The position numbers and the translations under genes are program-made. Of a stretch of 8,445 nt of DNA, positions 1 to 5,722 are shown piece after piece. The DNA comes from an uncultured Alphaproteobacteria bacterium (GTDB lineage Bacteria; Pseudomonadota; Alphaproteobacteria; Puniceispirillales; Puniceispirillaceae), in the NCBI GenBank assembly GCA_937924895.1, contig CALEYP010000085.1, forward strand, positions 1-8,445, written 5' to 3'. The notes beneath the pieces are model-generated. The model was given only the letters and a program-made list of their open reading frames with translations, did no database searches and was not told the origin of the DNA. Within the stretch, counting starts at the first letter, position 1. Each line of letters opens with the position of its first letter.

Positions 1-55
1 GAGCACCAGACTACGAATCTGGGGGTCGGGAGTTCGAATCTTCCCGAGCGCGCCA
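1..55 (+). tRNA. tRNA-Arg(ACG), 3' part, cut by the window edge
   Basis: The visible part runs from the end of the D-stem to an encoded CCA. The anticodon stem CCAGA (6-10) pairs with TCTGG (18-22) around a 7-base loop, and the anticodon ACG sits at 13-15. A34 would be edited to inosine by TadA, so the tRNA reads CGN arginine codons. The T-loop TTCGAAT is at 33-39, the 3' acceptor strand CGAGCGC at 45-51, the discriminator G at 52 and CCA at 53-55. The 5' acceptor strand and D-arm lie outside the window. The anticodon fixes the identity well. Confidence 0.95.
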
Positions 56-91
56 CTTCTTCAAGATACTTTAAGATAACTCATTATATTT

Positions 92-115
92 CCATGCTTC
101 CATTGAACGGCATGG
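92..115. other. Imperfect hairpin between convergent tRNA-Arg and arsC
   Basis: CCATGC (92-97) pairs with GCATGG (110-115), and TTC/GAA inside extends the stem around a CATT loop with a 2-base bulge. It sits between the tRNA end (55) and the arsC stop (121-123). No T-run follows on either strand, so it is at best a weak terminator for arsC. Its function is inferred from position only. Confidence 0.3.
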
Positions 116-120
116 GGCAA

Positions 121-657
121 TTATGAGTGACTGGCGTTAGTCTCTCCGCCATGGATTTCGGGCGCAGCTGATTGGTCATCTATCTTGCCAATGTCCTGCA
201 ATTCTGACAGCCATTGCCTTTGGTCTTTCGTTGTATCCAGAGCAAGAAATGCCATAATTCTGCGATACATTTCATCATAGGTTTTTGCAAAAGCCGCTGC
301 CACGGCAACAGGCGGTGCAGTCACAGAAGCAGGGTCGTCAACACCCCAATGCGCGGTCACAGGATGCCCTGGCCAGATAGGACATGTCTCACCTGCTGCA
401 TTGCTGCAAACGGTAATAATGATATCAATGCTACCCTCATAAGGTGCGGCAAATTCATCCCAACTCTTTGAGCGGGCAAAGCTGGTATCAATCCCTTTTT
501 CTTGCAAGATCGTGATCGCGCCAGGATTAGGCTGACCCGTGGGCTGTGACCCGGCTGATACAGCAAGATACTGGCCCTTGCCATAATGGCGCAAAATACC
601 CTCAGCAATCAGCGAACGTGCAGAATTGCCTGTACATAGAAATAATACCTGTTTCAT
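121..657 (-). CDS. arsC: Arsenate reductase, thioredoxin-coupled LMW-phosphatase type
   Basis: A 178-residue cytoplasmic enzyme that reduces arsenate to arsenite for later export. The N-terminal P-loop is C8-T-G-N-S-A-R-S15, which is diagnostic of the low-molecular-weight tyrosine phosphatase fold of ArsC (pI258 type). Further cysteines at C84 and C92 fit the relay of the three-cysteine mechanism, and D107/D108-P109 supplies the expected general acid. The block TAHWGVDDPA is typical of proteobacterial ArsC. I chose the ATG at 655-657. The frame is open upstream to a TTG near 714, but that start has no ribosome site and would put 19 unrelated residues before the phosphatase fold; the ATG has a purine-rich AGAAAGAGAAA before it. 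A promoter match lies at 742-770. No arsR, arsB or acr3 is visible nearby. The last 20 or so residues are a polar tail of no known role. Confidence 0.93.
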   Translation of the reverse strand: MKQVLFLCTGNSARSLIAEGILRHYGKGQYLAVSAGSQPTGQPNPGAITILQEKGIDTSFARSKSWDEFAAPYEGSIDIIITVCSNAAGETCPIWPGHPVTAHWGVDDPASVTAPPVAVAAAFAKTYDEMYRRIMAFLALDTTKDQRQWLSELQDIGKIDDQSAAPEIHGGETNASHS

Positions 658-741
658 TGCTTTCTCTTTCTGACATTTTTTTCCAGATAAAGCGTCATTA
701 TTCACGCAATCCAATCACCATCGGCTTGCTATGACAGAGCT

Positions 742-770
742 ATCATATGAATGTTTCAGTTTTTTGACAG
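742..770 (-). promoter_or_regulatory. Sigma-70-type promoter of arsC
   Basis: Read on the - strand, CTGTCA (765-770) and TATGAT (742-747) are separated by exactly 17 bases. The -10 box matches consensus at five of six positions and the -35 box at about four of six. It points at arsC, giving an untranslated leader of roughly 75-80 bases. The -10 box overlaps the palindrome TCATATGA (743-750). I could not recognise an ArsR operator. This promoter suggests arsC is expressed separately from the genes upstream of it. Confidence 0.55.
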
Positions 771-825
771 TCAGCAAACAATTCCCAAGCCGCAAATCTG
801 CCTATTCACTAATGATATTGCAGCC

Positions 826-1053
826 TTAGCTGGCAAGTAAGTAACGCCCAATACCAAAGGCAAAAATCGGTAATTGCAGACAGAAATTCGTTAAAAGCGC
901 TCTATCCTTGGTTACATAGCCTGCGATTGTCCAGCCTAATGCCCCTAAACCATGGATGATAATATTCAACGGGAAGATATTTAGATTAGTGAGCACAATC
1001 CCTGTCAGGACAGCAGCTGTGCTGGCCCATTTCAATAATTTGATGTTTGCCAT
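826..1053 (-). CDS. Small hydrophobic membrane protein, unknown function
   Basis: 75 residues, mostly hydrophobic. Probable membrane segments are at about 8-26, 29-47 and 54-72, with the charged KDR (49-51) in the loop before the last one. The ATG at 1051-1053 follows a good purine-rich ribosome site (AAGAGAGAG), which supports a real gene despite the short length. The pattern N-x-x-P-x-N, then G-x-x-x-W, then KDR recalls small alphaproteobacterial membrane proteins of the DUF6552 type; this comes from memory and was not checked. It lies 60 bases downstream of the PhyH gene with no terminator visible between them, so the two may be co-transcribed. I cannot assign a function. Confidence 0.7.
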   Translation of the reverse strand: MANIKLLKWASTAAVLTGIVLTNLNIFPLNIIIHGLGALGWTIAGYVTKDRALLTNFCLQLPIFAFGIGRYLLAS

Positions 1054-1113
1054 AACTCTCTCTTAATCACATCCGTCTTGGCTGATACGACACCATACCC
1101 CGAAAGGACCTCG

Positions 1114-1908
1114 CTAGCTTTGTTGCGGATAAATCACAGGGAAATCTGGCCCGTCAAACTTTGTTCCTGGCTGATACTCAAGATCAGGGAAGGCTGGCGA
1201 AGTGGGGCCGGCTCTCTTGGCAAAGACCGCATCATCACCGACCCAGCGTACAGAAATTACCCGGCGTCTCTGTGGTGAATGATTGGCTGGCGCGCCGTGC
1301 AAGGTACGGAAATGAAAGGCAACTGCGTCACCAGCCTCTACCTCCCACCCCAAAATATCATAGGCATCTCGTGCCTCTTCCATATTAGGCACAGCCTCTC
1401 TGTCATCATTTTCATATAAATCCGTGCCGTCAAACCGTTGCGGTTTGAAGGTCGTGCCCCATTTGTGGGACCCTTTAACATATTCGATGGTCCGTTCCCG
1501 CGGCACATCATCAAGCGGTACCCAAAAGCTAACCGTTTGCTCCCCTTCACAGAGATAATAGGGCTGATCTTGATGCCATGGTGTCACAACCGAATTACCA
1601 GGCTCTTTTACCAAAATATGATCATGGAAAATACGGGCGGTACGGGAACGCATCAGCGACGCTGCAAGAGACGCCATAGGCGAGTCTGTGACCAACGCGC
1701 GATAGCCGTCAAACTGGTTCCACACGACATAATCTTGGAAAAAGGCTTGCCCCCCATCATCAGGGCGATAGGTCCGTTCACGCCAGCTAGGGCGCGCCAT
1801 ATTCTCAGCGATCGCCTCTCTAACCTGCGCCACATAATCGGTAAAGGCACCTTTAAGAAGGCAGGCACCATCTGTTTCAAATTGGTCTATCTGCTGCGGG
1901 TTTAACAT
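1114..1908 (-). CDS. Phytanoyl-CoA dioxygenase (PhyH) family Fe(II)/2-oxoglutarate oxygenase
   Basis: 264 residues, the normal length for soluble PhyH-family proteins. These enzymes hydroxylate or halogenate a substrate using Fe(II), O2 and 2-oxoglutarate. The iron-binding triad is visible: H112-x-D114 in TPWHQDQP and the distal H204 in FRTLHGAPAN. The 2-oxoglutarate arginine is one of R214-R216, about ten residues after H204, as expected. The stretch EYVKGSHKWG (142-151) is the usual family block before the variable lid. The substrate cannot be read from sequence: family members act on phytanoyl-CoA, ectoine, mitomycin-type and many other compounds. The ATG at 1906-1908 has a purine stretch (AAAGAGA) about 12 bases upstream, slightly far, and a five-codon upstream ORF overlaps the start. 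The gene ends in TAG. It lies 57 bases downstream of the deiodinase-like gene. Confidence 0.92.
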   Translation of the reverse strand: MLNPQQIDQFETDGACLLKGAFTDYVAQVREAIAENMARPSWRERTYRPDDGGQAFFQDYVVWNQFDGYRALVTDSPMASLAASLMRSRTARIFHDHILVKEPGNSVVTPWHQDQPYYLCEGEQTVSFWVPLDDVPRERTIEYVKGSHKWGTTFKPQRFDGTDLYENDDREAVPNMEEARDAYDILGWEVEAGDAVAFHFRTLHGAPANHSPQRRRVISVRWVGDDAVFAKRAGPTSPAFPDLEYQPGTKFDGPDFPVIYPQQS

Positions 1909-1919
1909 CGCGTGCTCAT
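1902..1919 (-). other. Five-codon upstream ORF overlapping the PhyH start
   Basis: On the - strand an ATG at 1917-1919 opens the frame M-S-T-R-C-stop, and its TAA (1902-1904) lies just past the PhyH ATG (1906-1908) in another frame. The AAAGAGA ribosome-like stretch is very close to this ATG and rather far from the PhyH ATG, so either could be used. It could tune PhyH translation by re-initiation. A 5-codon frame is easily a chance event. Confidence 0.2.
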
Positions 1920-1965
1920 ATCTCTTTCAAAAAATGAGGTTATGGTGCCTCTTTGGGGTAAGAGC

Positions 1966-2655
1966 TTAGGTGAAGGTACAAATCTCATCTAGGCTCTTTT
2001 TCAACTTTGCCACTTCTGGCACGGTGGCATCTTCCGCCGCATAGCCTGTGGCAATGATCATTAGTGGTTTTTCACTTGCCGGCCGTCCTAGCAAATCATT
2101 CAAGAATTTCATCGGATTTGGCGTATGTGTCAGTGAAACAAGCCCCGCATGATGCAAAGCCGCAATCAGGAACCCACAGGCAATACTCACTGATTCGGGG
2201 ACATAATAATTTTTAAATTTCGTGCCATCATCATATGTGCCCCACCGCTGTGCAAACACAACAATGAGCCATGGTGCCTCTTCAAGATGTGGTTTCTCGG
2301 CATTTGTACCAATTGGTGCGAGTGCTTTTAGCCATTCATCACCAGCACCGCCTTGATTGAATTGCTTCTGCGCTGCTTCGGCAGCCTGTCTGATTTGCTC
2401 CTTGAGTGCAGGGTCTCAAATCGCCACAAAGTACCACGGCTGATGATTGGCACCTGATGGCGCCGTGCCTGCGGTACGAATACACGCTTCTATCACCTCT
2501 TGTGATACTGGCGCATCAGCATAATCTCTAACCGAATGACGGGTCTTCATATGATGATAAAACTGCTCTGCTTGGCTCAAGCTTTGCTCGGCTGTTGGCG
2601 CTACACGGTCTGGCAGAGGCACTGCACGATGTGGTACATTATGACGAGTAAACAC
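1966..2655 (-). pseudogene. Iodotyrosine-deiodinase-like flavin nitroreductase, interrupted by one in-frame TGA
   Basis: A nitroreductase-fold FMN protein close in sequence to iodotyrosine deiodinase (IYD), which reductively removes halogen from halotyrosines. The frame is 230 codons. It stays open on both sides of a single TGA at 2416-2418 (codon 80), and the homology continues with no shift. Residues 1-79 hold the FMN-binding TRHSVRDY (38-45) and TAGTAPSGANHQPW (61-74). The part after the TGA holds DPALKEQIR, then EAPWLIVVF, ESVSIACGFLIAALHHAGL and LLGRPASEKPL, all IYD-like blocks. In relatives the motif before DP is VVV-x-DP, so the TGA replaces a variable residue. I chose the GTG at 2653-2655 because AGGAGGGAG precedes it at a good distance; a TTG 13 codons upstream has no such site. 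As written, translation gives a 79-residue fragment without the C-terminal half of the fold. Readthrough or a sequencing error remain possible. Confidence 0.8.
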
Positions 2656-2664
2656 AGATTTTAT

Positions 2665-2673
2665 CTCCCTCCT
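2665..2673 (-). promoter_or_regulatory. Strong ribosome site fixing the deiodinase-like start at GTG 2655
   Basis: AGGAGGGAG on the - strand lies 9 bases before the GTG at 2653-2655. It sits inside the N-terminal extension that would be translated from the TTG at 2692-2694, which argues for the GTG as the true start. A strong site in front of a gene with a nonsense codon also suggests the gene was functional recently. Confidence 0.65.
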
Positions 2674-2700
2674 AAGCAAGTCCAATGAGCGCAAACCGCC

Positions 2701-3009
2701 TCAATAATCATTGATATCCTTATCGGCATCCTTCTGATTCTTCGCTTTCATTTTCTTCCAATTTGAAATCATGACCGCGGCAAGCAAAGCAAGCACAGCC
2801 CAGATCAAAAAGGTGACATACCAGTCTGCTGACATCCAGTTAGCGGGAATCACACCCTCATTGAAAAGATAAAGCCAGAGAGAGAGGAGCACAGCACCAA
2901 TCCCAAGCGGCAAAAAGAAGATGGCTGAACCGTCAAGCAGCTCTCCTAATATCAGAAGAAGCCCAAATATCAGCCAAATTTCTGGTTGGAACGCAAATGC
3001 TGTGATCAT
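2701..3009 (-). CDS. Short NfeD-like membrane protein lacking the OB-fold domain
   Basis: 102 residues. NfeD proteins partner with SPFH (stomatin) proteins in the inner membrane, as YbbJ does with QmcA in E. coli. Here a short N-terminus leads into probable membrane segments at about 11-27, 30-48 and 64-82, with the usual LGE and PLG residues between the first two. A hydrophilic lysine- and aspartate-rich tail ends at INDY-stop. Standard short NfeD proteins run to about 140-150 residues and end in a soluble OB-fold; here that domain is absent. I chose the ATG at 3007-3009 because AAGGAG lies 5 bases upstream; the frame also allows an ATG at 3048, but that overlaps the stomatin gene and lacks a better ribosome site. 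It follows the stomatin stop by 19 bases, so the two are surely co-transcribed. Identification rests on the membrane pattern and the neighbour. Confidence 0.78.
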   Translation of the reverse strand: MITAFAFQPEIWLIFGLLLILGELLDGSAIFFLPLGIGAVLLSLWLYLFNEGVIPANWMSADWYVTFLIWAVLALLAAVMISNWKKMKAKNQKDADKDINDY

Positions 3010-3028
3010 GGCTGCTCCTTTTCCCGTC

Positions 3029-3955
3029 CTATGATTTTGTCTTATCATTCATGGTGCTAAGCAAGGTTGATAGCGCACCGATAGCAGCAGTGGCTTCTGA
3101 TGGCACAATAATCGTCTTGGAATTATCTGAGGCGGCAAGCTCAGAGATGGCATCAACTTGACGTTTCGCGATTTCAAATTCAATGGCTGGCATACCATTT
3201 TTCGCGATAGCTGCGGCGAGTAGCTTAGTCTGATCAGCATCAGCCTGCGCCTTTGCCACCACAGCATAAGCTTCGGCTTCGGCCGTCACGCGCACCGCAT
3301 CTGCTTCTTTTTGGGATTTGAATAATTCAGCCTCAGCCTTCAGCTCAATGGACCGCTTTTCACCCTCTGCTTCTGTGACCATTGCGCGACGTTTGCGTTC
3401 CGCATTGATCTGCAATCGTTGCGCTTCTTTGGTCGCGTCATCTACCACCACATCAGTGATCTCGGTTCTTGTAATCTCAATGCCCCATACCTCAGCAGCT
3501 GAATGGAGATTTGTGGCAATTTCCTGATTCATGGCCTCTCGGCTAGATTGCAATTCATCAAGATCAAGCTTACCAGCAGCTGAGCGTACAATAGAGGAAG
3601 AGGCGGTTTTCAAAGCCTGGTCAATATCGCGAATACGATAGACAGAACGCGAGGCATCAATAATCCGGTAAAACACCCGCGTCTCTAATATCACTTCAAC
3701 ATTATCTTTGGTGATAACAGAGATCCGCTGTTCATCAAGTTGACGTTCTAAAATACTGACGCGGTGGGCTACCCTATCCAAATAAGGAATGATCAAGGAC
3801 AGCCCGGCACTTAATGTCCGAGAATAGCGTCCAAACCGTTCCACCACATAAACCTCTGATTGAGGCACCACATTAATGCCTAGTTTCAAGGTGAATAACA
3901 CCACCCCGATGATCAGCACCACTATGATAATATTAAAAATGGCCGCTTCATCCAT
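3029..3955 (-). CDS. Stomatin/QmcA-type SPFH-domain membrane protein
   Basis: 308 residues, the usual length for QmcA-like stomatins. These form large inner-membrane ring assemblies linked to membrane microdomains and to FtsH protease control. An N-terminal membrane anchor spans about 7-24. The SPFH domain follows (about 28-185), with VPQSEVYVVERFGRYSR and then the family block ITKDNVEVILETRVFYRI. A long alanine- and glutamate-rich coiled coil covers about 185-255 (AERKRRAMVTEAEGEKRS, then repeated EA/KA units), and the C-terminus carries the GALSTLL segment. The ATG at 3953-3955 has AAAGGAG 7 bases upstream. The nfeD-like partner follows immediately, the classic arrangement. A possible promoter lies at 4090-4117. 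The exact gene name (qmcA versus a paralogue) cannot be settled from the window. Confidence 0.93.
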   Translation of the reverse strand: MDEAAIFNIIIVVLIIGVVLFTLKLGINVVPQSEVYVVERFGRYSRTLSAGLSLIIPYLDRVAHRVSILERQLDEQRISVITKDNVEVILETRVFYRIIDASRSVYRIRDIDQALKTASSSIVRSAAGKLDLDELQSSREAMNQEIATNLHSAAEVWGIEITRTEITDVVVDDATKEAQRLQINAERKRRAMVTEAEGEKRSIELKAEAELFKSQKEADAVRVTAEAEAYAVVAKAQADADQTKLLAAAIAKNGMPAIEFEIAKRQVDAISELAASDNSKTIIVPSEATAAIGALSTLLSTMNDKTKS

Positions 3956-4089
3956 AATAAGTCTCCTTTGTGACTATTGCTCTATGAAGGCCGACTTATG
4001 TGAACTTCGGACTAGGAATAAGTGTGGCATCTCATCGCTTACCATGTGATGGACTGACACGCTTATACTGGCATTCATATCTTATCTCG

Positions 4090-4117
4090 AGCCTATCATA
4101 GCAATCTTTTTGGTCAA
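4090..4117 (-). promoter_or_regulatory. Possible promoter for the stomatin-nfeD operon
   Basis: On the - strand TTGACC (4112-4117) is followed after 16 bases by TAGGCT (4090-4095). The -35 box is good and the -10 box poor; TATGAT and TATGAA lie nearby but at bad spacing. It falls in the 245-base gap between the liv terminator and the stomatin start, where a promoter is expected. I see no gene in the rest of this gap (3956-4143). Confidence 0.3.
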
Positions 4118-4143
4118 CTCATCGCCATTGTGGCAAGCGCCAT

Positions 4144-4176
4144 AAAAAAAGCCCCATTCAGGAGAATAGGGCTTTT
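4144..4176 (-). terminator. Intrinsic terminator of the liv operon
   Basis: On the - strand AAAAGCCC pairs with GGGCTTTT, and ATT/AAT closes the inside of the stem around a short loop, with one mismatch. The - strand then runs into seven Ts (4144-4150). It starts 24 bases after the livF stop. The A-run on the other side makes it nearly symmetric, so it could also stop transcripts on the + strand. Confidence 0.9.
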
Positions 4177-4200
4177 AAAGATCATACGAAACTGAAGATA

Positions 4201-4956
4201 TCAGATAGCGAGATATTCGTGACGCAATTCCTCATTATCAAGCACTTCTTTGGCCATGCCATCAAAGACAACTTGGCCCGTATCCAAGATAACAGCTCTA
4301 TCAGCCAAGTTCAGCGCTGCCACGGCATTTTGTTCCACAATAATGGTGGTGATGCCCTGTTCCCGAATATGATGCAATGTCTTTTCAATTTCTTGCACAA
4401 TCACAGGAGCCAAACCTTCATAAGGCTCATCAAGCAATAATAGCTTAATATCACGAGCCAATGCACGGCCGATGGCCAGCATTTGCTGCTCACCACCTGA
4501 TAAAGTCGTCCCTTCTTGCTTACGACGTTCGCCCAGACGTGGGAAAAGGTCATAAATACGCTCCAGTGACCAGCCAATCGGCTTTTCAATTTGGGCCAAT
4601 TGGATATTTTCTTCGACAGTGAGACCTTGAATAATACGGCGATCTTCTGGCACCAAGGCAATCCCTGACTGCGCGGCCTGATAAGATGTCATATTATGCA
4701 AAGGCTGGTGATCAAGCCAGATTTCACCATGTGTCACAACCGGATTATCGACACGCGCCAAAGCACGTAATGTTGATGTTTTACCCGCGCCATTACGACC
4801 CAAGAGCGCTAAAATTTCGCCCTCATGAACTGTCATATTCACGCCTTGCACGATATAGCTTTCGCCATAATAGGCATGAACATCATAGGCTGAAAAATAA
4901 GCCGGAGCAGAAGAGGCATGATTCTTTGTCATGTCAGCGTTTGACTTTGTAGACAT
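4201..4956 (-). CDS. livF: HAAT-family (branched-chain amino acid type) ABC transporter ATPase LivF
   Basis: 251 residues; one of the two cytoplasmic ATPases that drive uptake through LivH-LivM. Walker A is G53-RNGAGKT60, the signature LSGGEQQ is at 152-158, and Walker B LLLLDEP is at 172-178. The catalytic glutamate is E177. The switch region reads IIVEQN (205-210), with glutamine where most ABC proteins have histidine; this is normal for LivF. The block ALVPEDRRIIQGLTVEENI is characteristic of LivF. The N-terminus is about 15-18 residues longer than typical. The ATG at 4954-4956 shares its A with the livG stop (TAATG), and a seven-G tract acts as the likely ribosome site, so translation is probably coupled to livG. 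A strong terminator follows. The real substrate may be an amino acid, amide or urea-like compound. Confidence 0.95.
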   Translation of the reverse strand: MSTKSNADMTKNHASSAPAYFSAYDVHAYYGESYIVQGVNMTVHEGEILALLGRNGAGKTSTLRALARVDNPVVTHGEIWLDHQPLHNMTSYQAAQSGIALVPEDRRIIQGLTVEENIQLAQIEKPIGWSLERIYDLFPRLGERRKQEGTTLSGGEQQMLAIGRALARDIKLLLLDEPYEGLAPVIVQEIEKTLHHIREQGITTIIVEQNAVAALNLADRAVILDTGQVVFDGMAKEVLDNEELRHEYLAI

Positions 4957-5711
4957 TAGTGTGCCCCCCCTAGATAGGCTTCCTTCACTTTTGGATGGCC
5001 TTTGATATTTTCTGGCTTATCTTCGACGATCACATGACCTTGCGCCAAAACTGAGATTTTCTGTGCCAGCGAGAACACAACATGCATGTCATGCTCAATC
5101 ACAACCTTGGTGATTTTCCGCTTTTCCTGAATCTCTTTCAGAAGGTCGATTGTGTTATTCGTATCCGCACGAGCCATACCGGCTGTTGGCTCATCCAAAA
5201 GCAATAATTTTGGATCTTGAGACAAACACATGGCCATTTCCAAACGACGCTTATCACCACGTGACAATGATGACGCTGCCATATGCATCTTATCTTGCAT
5301 TGAAACGTCAAGAAGCATCTGTTCCGCTTTTTCGCGAATATCAGTTTGCCCTGACATGGCGGTGATCGCATTCAATTTGAATGCCCCGTCACGCTTGGCC
5401 AAACATGGGATCATGACATTTTCTAGAACCGAAAGGTCTGAGAAAATCTCAGGTGTTTGGAACACACGAGATACCCCTGTCTGGTTAATCTCATGCGGCT
5501 TTAGGCCAAGCAGAGATTGCCCATCAAAGGTCACAGTGCCTGTATCTGGGATCAGTTTGCCCACAAAACAGTTGAGCAATGTTGATTTACCAGCACCATT
5601 TGGCCCGATAATGGCGTGAATCGTGCCAGCTTCAACTGATAGATTCACATCATCCAGCGCCTGTAGGCCACCAAAGCGCTTATTTACACCACGTACTTCT
5701 AAATAACTCAT
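4956..5711 (-). CDS. livG: HAAT-family ABC transporter ATPase LivG
   Basis: 251 residues, the normal length for LivG; the second ATPase of the permease. Walker A is G36-PNGAGKS43, the Q-loop is in RVFQTPEIF (82-90), and Walker B LLLLDEP is at 169-175 with E174 catalytic. The H-loop is H207 in VVIEHDMHVV. The signature reads LSRGDKR (149-155) rather than the common LSYGQQR; the key S and G are kept, so it should work. The ATG at 5709-5711 lies 11 bases after the livM stop and is preceded by a six-G tract that probably serves as ribosome site. The gene ends in a seven-G run (4964-4970) that encodes Gly-Gly near the C-terminus, just before the one-base overlap with livF. Confidence 0.95.
   Translation of the reverse strand: MSYLEVRGVNKRFGGLQALDDVNLSVEAGTIHAIIGPNGAGKSTLLNCFVGKLIPDTGTVTFDGQSLLGLKPHEINQTGVSRVFQTPEIFSDLSVLENVMIPCLAKRDGAFKLNAITAMSGQTDIREKAEQMLLDVSMQDKMHMAASSLSRGDKRRLEMAMCLSQDPKLLLLDEPTAGMARADTNNTIDLLKEIQEKRKITKVVIEHDMHVVFSLAQKISVLAQGHVIVEDKPENIKGHPKVKEAYLGGAH
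4964..4970 (-). repeat. Seven-G tract at the end of livG, before livF
   Basis: On the - strand seven consecutive Gs encode the two glycines near the LivG C-terminus and lie 7 bases before the livF ATG (4956). The tract is the only ribosome-site-like sequence for livF. A -1 shift here would read through into livF in frame. Similar but shorter is the six-G tract before livG at 5717-5722. Confidence 0.6.
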
Positions 5712-5716
5712 AGTGG

Positions 5717-5722
5717 CCCCCC
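5717..5722 (-). promoter_or_regulatory. G-tract ribosome site of livG
   Basis: AAGGGGGG immediately after the livM stop codon lies 5 bases before the livG ATG. A run of Gs can pair with the CCUCC anti-Shine-Dalgarno sequence with one G-U pair. No other ribosome site is present. Confidence 0.5.

Noticed and set aside
1..55. tRNA 3' end as attachment site of an integrated element
   Set aside because: No second copy of the tRNA end was found in the window, only an 8-base chance match near 7996, and there is no integrase or phage gene.
658..714. Longer arsC starting at the TTG near 714
   Set aside because: The extra 19 residues are unlike any ArsC, and the TTG has no ribosome site while the ATG at 657 has one and starts directly at the fold.
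1920..1965. Terminator between the deiodinase-like gene and PhyH
   Set aside because: GAGG/CCTC followed by six Ts looks suggestive, but the stem is only four base pairs and too weak to count.
1942..2282. 12-base direct repeat ATGGTGCCTCTT at 1942-1953 and 2271-2282
   Set aside because: One or two 12-base repeats are expected by chance in a window of this size, and there is no further similarity around the copies.
2416..2418. Alternative genetic code with TGA as tryptophan
   Set aside because: TGG is used for tryptophan throughout, and nfeD and livF end at TGA where their families are expected to end.
2401..2420. TGA in the deiodinase-like gene as a selenocysteine codon
   Set aside because: The only hairpin seen contains the TGA itself rather than starting just after it as bacterial SECIS elements do, the position is not catalytic in the family, and no selenocysteine at this place is known to me.
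3010..3048. Longer nfeD starting at the ATG at 3048
   Set aside because: It would overlap the stomatin gene by 20 bases, adds a polar stretch before the first membrane segment, and the AAGGAG site belongs to the ATG at 3009.
4201..4956. Glutamine instead of the H-loop histidine in LivF as a defect
   Set aside because: The VEQN form is typical of the LivF family, so it does not indicate an inactive ATPase.
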